Below are positions 23,101 through 35,659 of a stretch of 64,000 nt of DNA, piece by piece. The first letter of the stretch is position 1; each line of letters begins with the position of its first letter. Below the pieces are notes generated by a model. That model was given only the letters and a program-made list of their open reading frames with translations, made no database searches and was not told the origin of the DNA. Made by a program: the position numbers and the translations under genes. Source of the stretch: Chamaecyparis obtusa (Eukaryota > Streptophyta > Pinopsida > Cupressales > Cupressaceae); contig BSBK01001871.1 in NCBI GenBank assembly GCA_027943335.1, forward strand, positions 434,001 through 498,000. The letters are read 5' to 3'.

Positions 23101-24732
23101 TGACTATATGTGTGACACTAATGAAAAATCATATTCTAATACTCACTAAGGTGATATGGGGTTGCATCAACCTATACTTTATCATAAGATCTAATGATGT
23201 TGATGCATGATGTTCACACTTTGGGATTCCTGATGTTGTGAAGAAGAAGAAGATGGAAGACAAGCTGAAATTGTATATCTGTACATGCAAGGTACAAGAT
23301 TTTGCACTGAACAATAGAGATATTGATTTGGCTAATGAAGAGATGATTAATTTTGGCACTGTTGTCAAAGGGAGATAGAATCATGAAATATACAGAAATG
23401 GAATAAGGGAGAGAGAATGATTCACATGGAGAGAGATGATTAGGAAACATTGGAGAGAGATACATGAATATCAATTAGAAATGAAGCTAACAGAAAGGGA
23501 GAGTCTATACAAAGATGTGTAGTGATTAAACATATTAAATTTATTACTGAGTCAGAACATGGGTAAAAGCACAATAAGTTGTCACCCTTTTACAAAGGAA
23601 AAGGCTAACAACACCAAAACTAAAAAACTTCAAGGGCATAAAAGTCACATTTCTATTGAGATTTGAAGATGATGTAAACTGATGAAATGTGTAAAATAGG
23701 ATGAATTTTATACCTATAATTTTTTAAAATTAATTTGAGAAACTATTAATATGTTTTTTTAATTTTTTAGGTCTATTTTTCATATCTTGGAAAATACTAC
23801 AAATCAGGGAGTTTACTTCCCGTCAAATCATTATAAGTAAAACATTATTTTTCCCTCCAATTTTAGAATATGTTTTAGATGACATGTATATGTAGTGGAG
23901 GGAAAAAGAAAGAAGTGTTTTTGATCTGTAGTTTACCCGTTATAAGTATTCAAAGTCAAACTTACCTGAAATGAATAGTTTTTGTCTCCTGTCACTTTTC
24001 CCTTATCAAAACTATACCAAAAACCAAATAAATTATATATTCTTGAAGAGGACTCTCCTCTAGTATTGTATATGATTTAAATTTTTTTCTAAATTGATAT
24101 AGCATTTTTCTATATTTTCCAAATCAATGTCTTCTCAAAGTTTAATATACCTACATGTAGTTTTTAGAAAATTTGTTTAATGTTTTGTAGTTGAAACAAT
24201 ATAAAATTTATATGTCTAGAATCATACTTTCAAGATCTAGAAAAGGGTACTTTTAGTTTTTTAACATTTTCTATTTTGATCAGAGAAAAGAACCGCATAA
24301 GTGCAAAATTCTAGTTTTTTTGTATTTTTGGAGGTTTGGCTACCATGGCATGCCACCTAGGTAGATTCAGCCGAGTCCAATTGGGCCAAGTACTCGTAGG
24401 GGTTGGCCCCCCACAAGAAGCCAAATAGTGTGCAAATGAGGGGCTTGGGATGTTTTTTGATATTTAAAATATCATTTAGACTCGGTCGAGTCCTACTCGA
24501 CCGAGTACCACTTAGCCCAGCCTACTGGGCCACATAGATGCCATTCGACACCACGTGGCGCCTACATGTACTCGACCCAGTTAGACTTGAATGAGTTTAA
24601 CTGGGCTGAGTGATTTGAGTTAGCCTAAAGGTGACACTCAATTGTGCTTTTACCCAACATATAAGACAAAGTTGTAGAAACTTAAGATGTTTGGTATTCT
24701 ATAGCATATTTCATATTGTGTTGCCATCAATG
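23101..24732. other. Interior of the inverted-LTR insertion
   Basis: No ORF of family resemblance. A second PPT-like GTCAAAGGGAGATAG occurs near 23355-23370. A block at 24360-24620 is rich in CCGAGT/ACTCGG and GGGCC words, including a perfect palindrome at 24480. It may be the 3' internal region of a copia element. Confidence 0.4.
24480..24506. repeat. Perfect 12-bp inverted repeat, ACTCGGTCGAGT
   Basis: ACTCGGTCGAGT (24480-24491), a 3-nt spacer, then ACTCGACCGAGT (24495-24506). The core matches the ACCGAGT word of the U3 repeats. Confidence 0.9.
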
Positions 24733-24747
24733 CCAAAGGGAGAGATT

Positions 24748-26173
24748 GATAGACTACAACTGATTGACTACGACTTCAAAGGGAAATATTGTTATGCTAC
24801 AAAGAATAGAATGTGAAGATGATCACCGAGCTACAAAGCTATATGTGACACATTACATCAATTATTATATTGTCATTGATGTCAACTAGTATTGACTATA
24901 CTTATCATGATAGTTGCGAACATCTGAAGAAGGTAGTAATAGTGAAGGAATGAGATATTAACATGAACATGAGATGTATGAGCAAGAAATGAGTATGATA
25001 TTCATTGGGTAACTTTTTGATGATTCTATGACATTATGTTAGTAATTTGATTGTATTACATAATTTTGGTAAGAATTAAAGATCTAAAATGTACAAGTTT
25101 ATGTGGTTGGTAAATGAAGAACTTAGTATACATCGAGTTGAAATAGTGTACACCAAGAAAGTGTAGTGTATACCAAGTATAGTATATACTGAGTAATACA
25201 AGAAAGACATAGAAGTATGCAATGGCACAAAATACAAGGAAACTAGTTTATACCAATTTAGAAAATGGTTTACATAGAATGAGGTGAAGATTAAATGTAG
25301 ATGTAATCATTAAATGATTAATGATCCCTATGTAATATTATTTTAGGTTATTCATTTGGATCGTAGATCTTAGTTTTTCTAGATGATACCATAACTCTAA
25401 TTAGGTCAAAATATTTTGATATAAGAATTGTCAAGATGTCATTTTGTAATGTACCACACATGAAGTAGATGCCTATATAGACATCTAAAGATTAGACAAG
25501 GTTGTGAACTTAAGGTTTGGACATAGCATTCAAGGATTATATTCAAAAGCACATTAGAGGCTACTGAGTAGTATTTAGAGAAGAAATTTATCACAACAAG
25601 GTGATAACTATTAAGTACTTATCAAATCTAAAATTAGGCAAAGTAAGTTGATACATACAGGTTAAATCTACTATTAAGTACTTATCAGATCTAAAATTAG
25701 GCAAAGTAAGTTGATACATACAGGTTAAATCTACTATTACTTTCTTAATTAACTGAGTGCACACTTAGCAATGCTGCTTTAATACTCTAACCAGGTAGAT
25801 CCTTATAGGTCTTTATTGTTACACCTAACAAGGTAAGATCATTAGAAGTGATCAACATTATAGCCTTAACTGAAAAACTTTATTACTACAGTTAGTGAAT
25901 CTTTGTGGGTGTCATCCCCACCGCGGTTTTTTCCTTCTTACAAGGGTTTTTGTGATACCAAAATACTTGTGTATTGTGTATGAAGTTTCATGGATGTTTA
26001 CATGTTAGATTTGAAAGAATTTCTTATTTTTAGTAATGTTATGAATGGATGAAAATTTTAACATGATAGTCGGTTAATGAAATACATTGTCTTAAGGAAT
26101 CGATTCAAAAAAAATTTAGGGGTACTGATTCACCCCTCACCTCTTAGTAATTCACCTTTCCATAATCCCAAGA
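24748..26173 (+). repeat. Right arm: copia LTR in plus orientation (about 1.43 kb)
   Basis: It starts TGATAGACTACAAC after the PPT and ends CATAATCCCAAGA. U3 has ACACCAAG/TATACCAAGTAT repeats (25125-25200) upstream of a TATA-like CCTATATAGAC (25469). The R/U5 part has AACAAGGTAAGATC and the GATTCACCCCTCACCTCTTAG motif (26129-26150). Confidence 0.78.
25608..25733 (+). repeat. Recent 63-bp tandem duplication
   Basis: CTATTAAGTACTTATCA at 25608 and 25671 starts two nearly identical 63-bp units. The inverted left arm has only one copy, so the duplication came after the arms formed. Confidence 0.9.
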
Positions 26174-28677
26174 TGATGGTCATAAGAACATTAGCTGTAT
26201 TTGGTTTCGTTTAAAATTTGGGATGGTTTAGGATCAATCAACATCAACTCATTTTCTCCCTTGGGAGGAAGAATGGATGAAACCTCACTAGGTTGATAAA
26301 TAGAGGATGTGGAGTGCTTCTAAGATATAAGAGGTGGGCTTGAAGTATAAATAGGAGGAATGGAAGGTGTAAGAAGGATTTTAGGTTTGGGATAAGGAGA
26401 TGGGACATCCTTAGGGTTTTTTAATTGACAAATCTTTTAGACTTTGAGTGTTTTATATGATAATTTAAGAGATGGTCTTGGCAAGGTTGTAATGGTTGAG
26501 TCATGCTAGGAAAAAATAAGTCAATGTCAAATTTTCCATGACTCGTTAGAAGTTGATAGAGACTATGATTAATCATGATGATTTCTCCATTACAAGGAAA
26601 TTTCAAACACTTATGGATAGGAGAAACAATAAATTTCATGGAAGTGAGCCAAGGAAGGCCAAGTTTAACTTGGAATTGATCAAAAGTTGAGATGAATACA
26701 AAGGTGACATCTAAGAATTTGTTACCAAATTCTATAGGAAAGGTAATGGAACTATGAGTAGGAAAAGTAAAACCACTAAAAGTCTTAATAATCACATATG
26801 ATTTATGATAAGAGTCTTGATTAAAGTGTCATGTGTAAAGATGTTCTTCAATTATAAAATTCACCATGCAAGTTTGATCAATAAGCACTCAATGAGAGGG
26901 GATATTGTTAATCTTTGAAACAATATAAAGAGAACCATGAGGTTCCTTAATAGTCTCATTAGGATCAAATGTAATGCAAGGTTTAGGATTAGGCTTAGAC
27001 TTTGGTGTTGGTTGATCAAGAAGATTGAGAACATTTTGGTCCTCATGAAATGTGTTTACAATGTTCATGGTTTTGGGTTCACTAGACTCAACAATATTGG
27101 TAGAAGAAGAAGGAAAGGAATGGGTAGGTTCAACTATGTTGGTAGAATGGGAAGGTAGAGGATTGGTATAAATTTTTAAATCTTTGTTGGGAGGGGAAAT
27201 GGATTTATTTCCTTGATTATTAACACCCTAAACAATTATGGCATTGGAATCAATATGATCTTGAATGATGGTCTTCAAATGAAAGCACTTCTCAATATCA
27301 TGGTCGAGTTGACAATGGTATTGACAAAAGACTTTACAATCATAGGATTTATTTGAAGGTTTGGATGGGTCAATTGGTTTGATGGTAAGAAGTGTTGAAA
27401 TATTAGAATTAATCAACTTAAACATCACATTATGAAAAGGTTTAGAAAGATGTATAAAATTATGAGATGGTCTAAAAGTAGATGACCAAGGAGCTACACC
27501 TGAGATTGCAACTCCCACTTGTGCGTCAAAATTGTTTGATGCATTGATGATCTTGATGAAGCCTTGGGGATTTTAAAATTTTTGGAAAGGTTGCAAGGCA
27601 ACATCACTCTTATCGACTAGAGCCATTGGATTCAATGTCTCAAATTGACTCACTTGAAAATGATAATTATGAAGCACTGCACATAATTGGGTAAAGGAAG
27701 TAAAATCATAAAGAAATATTTTATCCTTAATGTATTTTTAAAAATTAGAAATGAAAATATGCTACGCATCAATATCAAGCACATGATAAGAAATTTGATC
27801 ATGTAAATGTTTGAATATACCAAGAAAATCAATCATTTTTTCCTTAGTACCTTGGTTACAATGAAACAAATCTATCAAAGAAATTTGAGGACCAATATTA
27901 TTTTGAAATTGTTGAATGAAATAATTAGCAAGTTTTTGAAATGAGTCAATACAATAAGGAGTCAAAGAACAATATCATTATAAGGCCTCATCTCTAAATG
28001 TTCTAGTAAACAATTTAGCAATCAGTTTATAATCATGAGAGAAGTCACTACACAAGGTTTGAAATGTTTTCACATGAGTCAAGCGACCACCTTTTCCAAT
28101 ATAGATATCTAAATGAGCTATCTCCATGTATTGAGGGATAAAGACATGAATTATGTCAAGATACAAAGGACTATAAATCTCACTTGAGTAGGGACATTGA
28201 ATTTGGATTAGGTCAGAGATGCAATTTTCTATTGTAAGGATGGCATAGTTTGGACAAGGCTATTAATAGTTTCTTCAGTAGATGTATTGGTATTGAAAAA
28301 TGTGAAAGTGAATGATTTGGTACATCATAAGAGATGGAAGGAGAAATGGAATATTAAAATGGAACATTGTAGTAAGTAGGTATAGGTGATGATTGGGAAA
28401 TACACGGGACACTCTTAGGAGGAGGAATGATAGGATTATGAATACTTCTCATACTAGCATGTGTAGGATTAATGTTTGAAAAAAATGTAGTAATGAAAGG
28501 TGGAGTATATATAGGTACACTAGGTAATGAAGTAGGAATGAGATCATAGGTTTCAATACTATTGTTAGGATGAGAGACCAAGATATTGAGCACAACTATT
28601 GACAGATTTAATATTGTCATCAATAAGATGAGAAATGCATGTAATACATCAACACCATTCTCATAATTGTGAATCAA
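26174..28677 (-). pseudogene. Gypsy (Tat-like) gag-protease
   Basis: Minus-strand order: proline-rich Gag N-terminus (28677-28354, another frame); Gag core with PQYMEIAHLDIYIGKGG and FQTLCSDFSHDYKLIAKLF (28140-27980); Gag helices (27965-27762); a Cys/His motif (FCQYHCQLDHDIEKCFHLK, about 27340-27285); and the protease-proximal segment with FQVKLGLPWLTSMK and SPIHKCLKFPCNGEIIMINH (26720-26560). From 28166 to 26421 the frame is constant. It is cut at 26174 by the inverted-LTR insertion and resumes at 21913. RT is not found. Confidence 0.82.
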
Positions 28678-28739
28678 CTATTGTAGTATTGAGAAAAATG
28701 AGTGATTTTGGACAAGGAGTGATTCAATATGGTTTTTTT

Positions 28740-29918
28740 GGTATCATTGTCATTGATGTTTAAATACTATTTGCATTAATGTCAACATACATTTTGTGTT
28801 GTGACCTTGAGGATATTGTTCCACATATTCTTTATGTTACAAATTTGTTGGTGCAATTTTGATATGTTGTTGTGTATAGTTTGGAGTTGTTGGATTCAAA
28901 ATTTTGTGGCTCAGAGTGTAGTGGAATTAAATTAGTATTTTTCTAAGTATGAGTGTGATTAACAACATTCTATCTATGAAATGTGTGCTCCACATTTCTC
29001 TGTGTAATGATTTTTGATGGTATAATTTTGGAATTGAGTTATTAATGTCCTTATCTTTATTCTTTTAGTTGGTGCAAATTTTGGGCTTCAGAGACATGGT
29101 TTCAAAGATCAGTGGTGTTTCTACATTTGGTTTGGCCAACCTTGGGTGTTTTCACTTCAATTATTTGTCTTGGTGTATGCAAGAAGATATTTAACATATG
29201 TGATTCTATTTTTTGTCTCAGTTAAGGCATGTTTTGGTCCACTTCTTATTCATCCCCACTATAGGAATGTTTAGTGCCAACCTATTTCAAATTTTTTTTG
29301 GTCCTTTTATAAAGACTGATAGTGAGAAATTTCACAAATGTAAACTTGGTATAAATAAAGAATGAATAATTTAAGGATATTGTGGCATGGTGGAATATGT
29401 GTGTATTTATGCGAATGTTGTGTAGTTATGTATATGTGCAATGTGGATGTATGAAAGAGGACTTGTTTTCTGATTGCATAAGTCAAGTGTTTAGTGTGGT
29501 GTAGAGAAGTGTTAACTTCAATGTGTTAATTACCAAAAGTAGTGAGACAAATGTGACTACAAATATTTTAGTTTTCTAGGAAGTGGGCCTATGATTGTAT
29601 CCTTCTTCACTTGGGCTGTGAGCCCTTTGACAGTGAGCCTTCTTTGGATAGTGAGACCTTTGATAGCAAGCCTTTCTTGTAAACCACTTGAACTAGTGTT
29701 CATTTATTTGAGAATAATATTCTTTGTGGTTTTTTCCTTAATTTATTTTTTCACGTAAATCTAGTGTTTCATGTGTTTATGGTTATTATTCTTTTCATGT
29801 TCATATTTTTCAATATTTAAAATATTAAAGTAATTTTGGTTGAATAGATAAAAAATATTTAAGTTTATAATTTTTTGGACAACTGATTCACCCCCCTCTC
29901 TTATCTTTCAATTCAACA
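28740..29918 (+). repeat. Copia 5' LTR (left end uncertain)
   Basis: The right end ...CAATTCAACA (29918) with GATTCACCCCCCTCTCTTATC (29886) abuts a decayed PBS. A TATA-like GGTATAAATAAAG lies near 29350. At 29612-29683 there are about four 18-bp units of GTGAGCCTTTGATA type. No clear left TG end seen; the start is approximate. Confidence 0.6.
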
Positions 29919-29932
29919 ATTGGTATTAGATC
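29919..29932 (+). promoter_or_regulatory. Decayed primer-binding site
   Basis: ATTGGTATTAGATC differs by two C/G-to-T/A changes from ATTGGTATCAGAGC. Confidence 0.75.
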
Positions 29933-29975
29933 TTTGGTTCTTTAAAGAAGAGCTTAACCTCTTAAGGAGACCTCG

Positions 29976-32900
29976 ATGGAACACAAACTGACACTACCTA
30001 CATTTGATGAATTTAACTATGCTTACTAGAAGGTGTAGATGTGAGGATAATTTTACTCTCTTAGTTATAAGACCTTTAAGGTTATTGAAAATTAGTATGT
30101 GAAAGTGGAAAATGGTCCAAACTACTCATGATGTTTAGTAAAATTTAAGAGGTTGTTATGAAATAAATGATATAGTCAAACATGTTAACCTGTAGAATGA
30201 TAAAGCCAAGTATGAGAGCCTGTAGATGAAATAAAATGACAATATAACTACCTACCTACAAAATATTGGTGATTTGGTGAATGAGATCAATATTTTTGGT
30301 GGAAATCTAGAAGAGAATTATGTTGTGCTAAAGGTACTCACAACTCTTACCAAACCCTATAGTTCTAAAGTTTCTTCTATAAAAGAATCACATAATTTAA
30401 ACTAGTATACTAGATAATAGATGTATTGATATTTACTTTCTTTTGAGTTGAGAGAATTTGGCAATAGTGACACAAGGATAGAAACTACATTTGAGGCTAC
30501 CACATCCAAAACATATGGATATTTAGAAGAAGAAGAAGATGCTAATGAGATCAAGAAAAAAATTATGAGAAGAATGAAGAAATGAACTAGGTAGTAAAAA
30601 GGTAAGTTACCATTTAAACATTTCAACTATGGAAAGACAGGTCATTATTCTTTTAGGTATCTTGAGAGAATTGTGAATCAAAAGAACAAGGAAAGAAAAG
30701 GAAAGTTAAATAGGAAAGACTATTATGTTAGAAAAGATGCTACTATTTCCAATGATGAGTTTGATTACGAGGAAGATGATCCATTTTTATTTCTAGTAAT
30801 TAAAGAATAATCTAGTCCTACTAATCCTAGCAAGACTCTAGAAGTGAATACTAATGTTGAAGATAATGTAACTTCTTCTTTACATGTTAGAATAGACAAA
30901 TATGAATTAATTATTGATAGGGGATGCTCTAATCATATGACTGGTAATAAAAGTAAGTTTATGAAGTTTGTAAAGTATGATGGAGGTGTAGTTAGATTTG
31001 GAGGTAATCAAGAAACTAGGATAGTTAGAATTGGTTCTATTAGTTTTGATGGAAAGCATAATACTGACAATGTATATCATGTGAAGGGATTGAATCATAA
31101 TCTCTTGATTATTGGAAAGTGTTGGAAAAATGGTCAGCGCTCCCCTCGAGAATTGTGACATGGCTTAATCGCCTCATGTGTCTTCTATAAGTCTAGTGGT
31201 AGTATCAGGCATTAACAGGTCGATCTTTTGGTGCAATAGAAACCACTACTTGTAACAAGTGGTATCAAAGCTTGGTCACATATTCAAATCCCCTCAGATA
31301 ATGCTAAGGGGGAGATTGTTGGCAAATTGGTCAACGCTCCCCTCTGGAATTGTGACATGGATTAATTGCCTCCTGTGTCTTCTATAAGTCTAGTGGTAGT
31401 ATCCAGCATTAACAGATCGATCTTTTGGTGCAACAACAACCACTACTTGTAAAAAAAAGATGTGTGTAAATGGATATAACCTTATTTTCAAATAAGATGG
31501 ATGTGAGATAAGAAAGAAAACTAGAACTGTGATTGATGTTAGAAAGAAAACAAGAGTAAATATGTATCAATTGAAGATTGCTAGTAGATACTGCTAAATG
31601 TTTCAGATTAATAAGAGTTGGATATTGCATCAGAGGATGTGACATATCTATTTTAATAACTTGATAAAGATAATTTCAACACAAGTTGTGAGATATTTTT
31701 CAAAGCTTACAATGCCTATCAACAATGTTTGTAGAGAATGTAAAGATGGGAAATAGACAAGGAGAAATTTTAGAGGTAAGGAACAATTTACTATCAGAAT
31801 GCTCGAGTTGGTGTACATTTATCTATAGAATAAGGATTCAACAAGGTGATATGTATTTTATCCTTTTAATTGATGATAACTCTAGAATGACATGGGTCAC
31901 TTTCTTAAAAGAAGAAAATCTACCATAAATCTACTGGGAAAAGGTAATATTGACTACAATATACATATTGAATAGATTTTAGATCAAGAAGAATATTTGG
32001 AAGACATATTATGAGCTATGGTATGGAAGAATCCCTTTTGTGAAGTATTTTATAGTATTTGGAAGAAAATTTTATATTAGAAGAGATGAAGAAAACCTTG
32101 GAAATTTTGATACTAGAGTGAATAAAGGCATATTCCTTAGGTATTCCACTAAAATAAAAGCTTACAAATGCTACAACAAGAGGCTAAGAATAATAGTTGA
32201 GAGTAGAAGTATGAAATTTGATGAAGACATTCTAAAGAAAATAAAAATAGAAGCTAGATATGAATCAATCAAAAAATAGCAAGAAGAGAAGACTGCAGAA
32301 AATGAAGAACAAAATGATGTTCAGGTTTCTCTGGAAACTACTCCTTAAACCCCTAGATATGTGCAAAGGAATCACTCAAAAAATTATATTATCGGAGATA
32401 AGAATAGAGATGTCATTATAAGAAGTAAAGTTGCTAAGGAGTAGGTCAACCTATGCTTAATATAAAAAATTGAACCAAAGACTATACAAGAGATGTAATT
32501 GGGACAAAATGGGTATTCTGAAATAAGTTGGATGAGGATGGACACATAGTGAGGAACAATGTTAGACTTGTATACAAAGGATACACACGTATGGAAGGAA
32601 TTGAATTTGAGGAGACTCTACCTCCTATCTCAAGACTAGAGGTGATCATAATGTTTCTGGCTTTTGTAGCACATAAGGACTTCAAGGTGTATTATATGGA
32701 TGTGAAATTTATATTTCTAAATGGAGAAATAAAGGAATAAGTATACATAGAATAACCAAAAAAATTCCTACTATCAGATAATCCAGACATGGTCTCCAAG
32801 TTAAATAAGGAATTATATGGGTTAAAGAAAGATCCTAGAGCTTGATATGCAAGGCTTGACAAGTATTTATTCAGGCAAGGATTTAGAGAAGGTGTGGATG

Positions 32901-33599
32901 ATGGTAATCTACTATAAGGTTGAAATAAATGATATTCTGATTGTAGTTGCGTATGTGTATGATATAAGCTGTAGAGGAAATGATGGTATGTGTAAGAATT
33001 GTTTTGATGAAATGCAAAATGATTTTAAGATGTCCATGATTTGGGAAATGAATTTCTTTCTAGACTTACATGTAAATCAGAAAAGTAAAGGCATCTTTAT
33101 TTCATAATAAAAATATGTCAAAGAGATGTTAAAGAAGTTTGAAATGGAAATGCTAAATTGGTATGTACTCCTATGGTTATTGGTTTTAAGTTGAGTAAGG
33201 ATATTGAATCTCCTAAAGCTGATGAGAGAAAATATAGGTCAATGACTGGTAGATCATTATACCTAACTACTACTAGATCAAATATCATGCATGTTGTTTG
33301 TCTTGTAGCCATATTTTAGTAAGATCCTAGAGAAACTCATGATGTTGTTGTAAAAAGAATTTTTAATTACTTGAAAGCAACAAAAGATTTTTTTTTATGG
33401 TATTCTAGAAAGTTAAACTTCACTTTGATGGATTAAAACTGATGCTAATTAGGTTGGATGTGTGGATAATAAGAAGAGTAAAAAGTGGAGGTGCATTTTT
33501 CCTTGGACCTATGTTTGTCGCTTGGTCAAATTATAAGAAACATGATTCAGTGTCTCTATCTCTAGCTAAAGTAGAATATATTGTTGTTTCTTCATGTTG
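29976..33599 (+). pseudogene. Copia polyprotein (Gag, protease, integrase, RT, RNase H), heavily decayed
   Basis: Traceable parts in order: Gag start LTLPTFDEFNYAY (29985); protease IDRGCSNHMTG (30915), where the catalytic DSG reads DRG; integrase zinc region and LLIDDNSRMTWVTFLKEE (31865); integrase C-terminus VKYFIVFGRKFYIRRDEENL (32042); RT with KGYTRMEGIEFEETLPPISR (32575), then VAYVYDISC (32945), where the catalytic YVDD has become YVYD; and RNase H up to SVSLSLAKVEYIVVSSCC (33599). A part between integrase core and C-terminus is missing near 31930. Many stops and frameshifts. A TRIM sits inside the protease region (31120), and another insertion breaks RNase H at 33600. Confidence 0.88.
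31120..31454 (+). mobile_element. 335-bp TRIM/SMART-type miniature LTR retrotransposon
   Basis: Two 138-bp direct repeats (31120-31257, 31317-31454) with about 14 differences flank a 59-bp interior. LTRs start TGTTGG and end TTGTAACA (second copy TTGTAAAA). The interior starts with a PBS, AGTGGTATCAAAGC (31258-31271; one change from TGGTATCAGAGC), and ends with a PPT, TAAGGGGGAGAT (31305-31316). The flanks GAAAG (31115-31119) and AAAAG (31455-31459) form a near-perfect 5-bp TSD inside the copia protease, whose reading resumes on the far side. No coding capacity, so it must be mobilised in trans. Confidence 0.93.
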
Positions 33600-35316
33600 C
33601 AAGTAACGCCCCGCCAGGGAACCCAAAAGAAACTAACCTAAAACATGATACTAAGTTTGGTGAACAATTTTTTTTTCTAAAGTTAACATTCAAGATAAAC
33701 AATCACATAAAGCAATAACCATTATCTCACATAACACGCATTGAAAATACAAGTTACAACTCTAATGGGTCCCATGACGTAACATTACTTACTAACATAA
33801 CATAACAAATAACATCAACAAATGATTCCATAAAATAAATACCGTCATTACATCGTAGTGTTTACATTTCATGAACAATCATTAAATCTAATAAACATAC
33901 ATCCACTGCACATGTCGCAGGGTATGTATTAATCTTACTAACATCTAAATTACAATTATCCAGATTAGGTATCACATGCGATACTCTAATACAAGATTTA
34001 CATTAAAGAATAAGTACATAAGAATATCATAGAATAAGTATCATAAGGAATCCAACCGAAAAGACACCATCAAGCACTGGTACCAGGATGTCGAATCTCA
34101 AATGGTAAAGAATCACTACCACTCGTCCGTGTAGAACCACAAAGGTCTACCCCACCATGCTGAGGAGATAACATCAGACCCCAAACGGATAATCAAGTCC
34201 ATACAGAAAATACCACTAGGAAAGGGATCCTGATAGCGTACTAACTCATGGTCAACAAAAGTAGTGAAAAGTATGACTCGCTAATCCAGAGGCAACCGAC
34301 CTTGTAGGATAACTAGACTATGTGTAGGTAGGTGTCATCATATATGTCTAACCCTTGAGTCTCATCCTGGTAATCACTCTAGATTTCGGAACTCAAGTGA
34401 CCATACACGGAATCAATGACTTCTCATATTGACGAAGCCATTAACTATGCTAGAACACGCACCCCAATAGGTGGCAAGCATCATCTCATCCTCATCTCAG
34501 TCTATACTAGCACTCAAGCATGGGAGAGGAAAAACTATCTTATTAGGTTCATTTGTTTCCCTTAATATAATTAGGTTATCACTTGTTTACAATAACTTAC
34601 AATAAGTGGTCAACGACAGCCACTTGTGGGCCCCGGCGCTTATTGCAAGCCACCTCCTAACACATTCCTAGGTAAACTACCCTAGGCTCATAGATCTCTC
34701 CTAGATCAAATCAGGTATACAACTTCGTAACCTCATATCCAAATTCACATAAAAGAACTAGATAAAGTCACAGAGATACCACAAACAGAAAACAATATAA
34801 CATGAGCCCAATGGTCAAACATAAATGATAATCAGACAGAGTGCACACACACCATACATAACTGAAAAACACTACTGCCTAACACATACCCTGGCCTCTG
34901 TATTCTCCTAGGTTATCTAAAACCTGACAACCCATAATGTCAAAGAAGACATGAAGAATATACAATTGCATCAAATTGAACTAAAATAAAACCATAGCTC
35001 AATATGTTTCATAAGCATTACAAATGAATTTAAGAAAAATATCTACTGGAGAGTTTTCACAATAATCATGTCTACTGTTACCACAAGTAGTTCAGATAAC
35101 CTATGAAGTGTCAATTAATCCATTATAACCAAGATGCCCAATTCAGATGGAAAATAATCAAAACTTTGTTCTATGAATGGCATTAAAAATGAGAAATTTC
35201 ATTAACAAAAATTAATAATATTAAATGAAATTCTATTGTTAAACTTAAACAAAACATAATAATAAAATTTTATTAAAATTTGAATAGATCAAATTAATAA
35301 AATTAAATTATTAATA

Positions 35317-35341
35317 AATTGTAGCCACCATAAATTCATTT

Positions 35342-35381
<40 letters not shown>

Positions 35382-35406
35382 AATTGTAGCCACCATAAAT
35401 TCATTT

Positions 35407-35484
<78 letters not shown>

Positions 35485-35560
35485 AAATTTAATCATTTAA
35501 CCAAATAAATAAATATATATATATATATATTTACATATATATATATATATATTTAATGGA
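35317..35560. repeat. Duplicated unit with (TA)n microsatellites
   Basis: AAATTGTAGCCACCATAAAT occurs at 35317 and 35380, each time followed by TCATTTACAACAA and a long TA run (about 35348-35376 and 35412-35479). More TA runs follow to about 35550. Confidence 0.9.
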
Positions 35561-35659
35561 ATAATATATTAAACTAACATATACAAATTAATATGTTAAC
35601 AAAACATAAAAAGTAATCCAAATTTAATAAAATTAAAACAAAATAAATGACATAAATTT

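Larger units (their letters stand above)
21914..26173. mobile_element. Insertion with inverted copia LTR ends and a 5-bp TSD
   Basis: The left end is TGTTGGGATTATGGAAAGG (21914) and the right end is CCTTTCCATAATCCCAAGA (26173), so the termini are inverted copies. Arms of about 1 kb (21914-22950 and about 25150-26173) match closely in inverted orientation. TGATG flanks both sides (21909-21913 and 26174-26178). The right arm is a plus-oriented LTR preceded by a copia PPT (AATGCCAAAGGGAGAGAT near 24733-24747); the left arm is the same LTR in minus orientation. A normal LTR element would have direct LTRs. The interior (23100-24747) has no intact gene. Confidence 0.82.

Noticed and set aside
31258..31300. 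A tRNA gene in the TRIM interior
   Set aside because: The matches are the PBS and a weak B-box-like word; there is no room for a cloverleaf in 59 bp between the LTRs.
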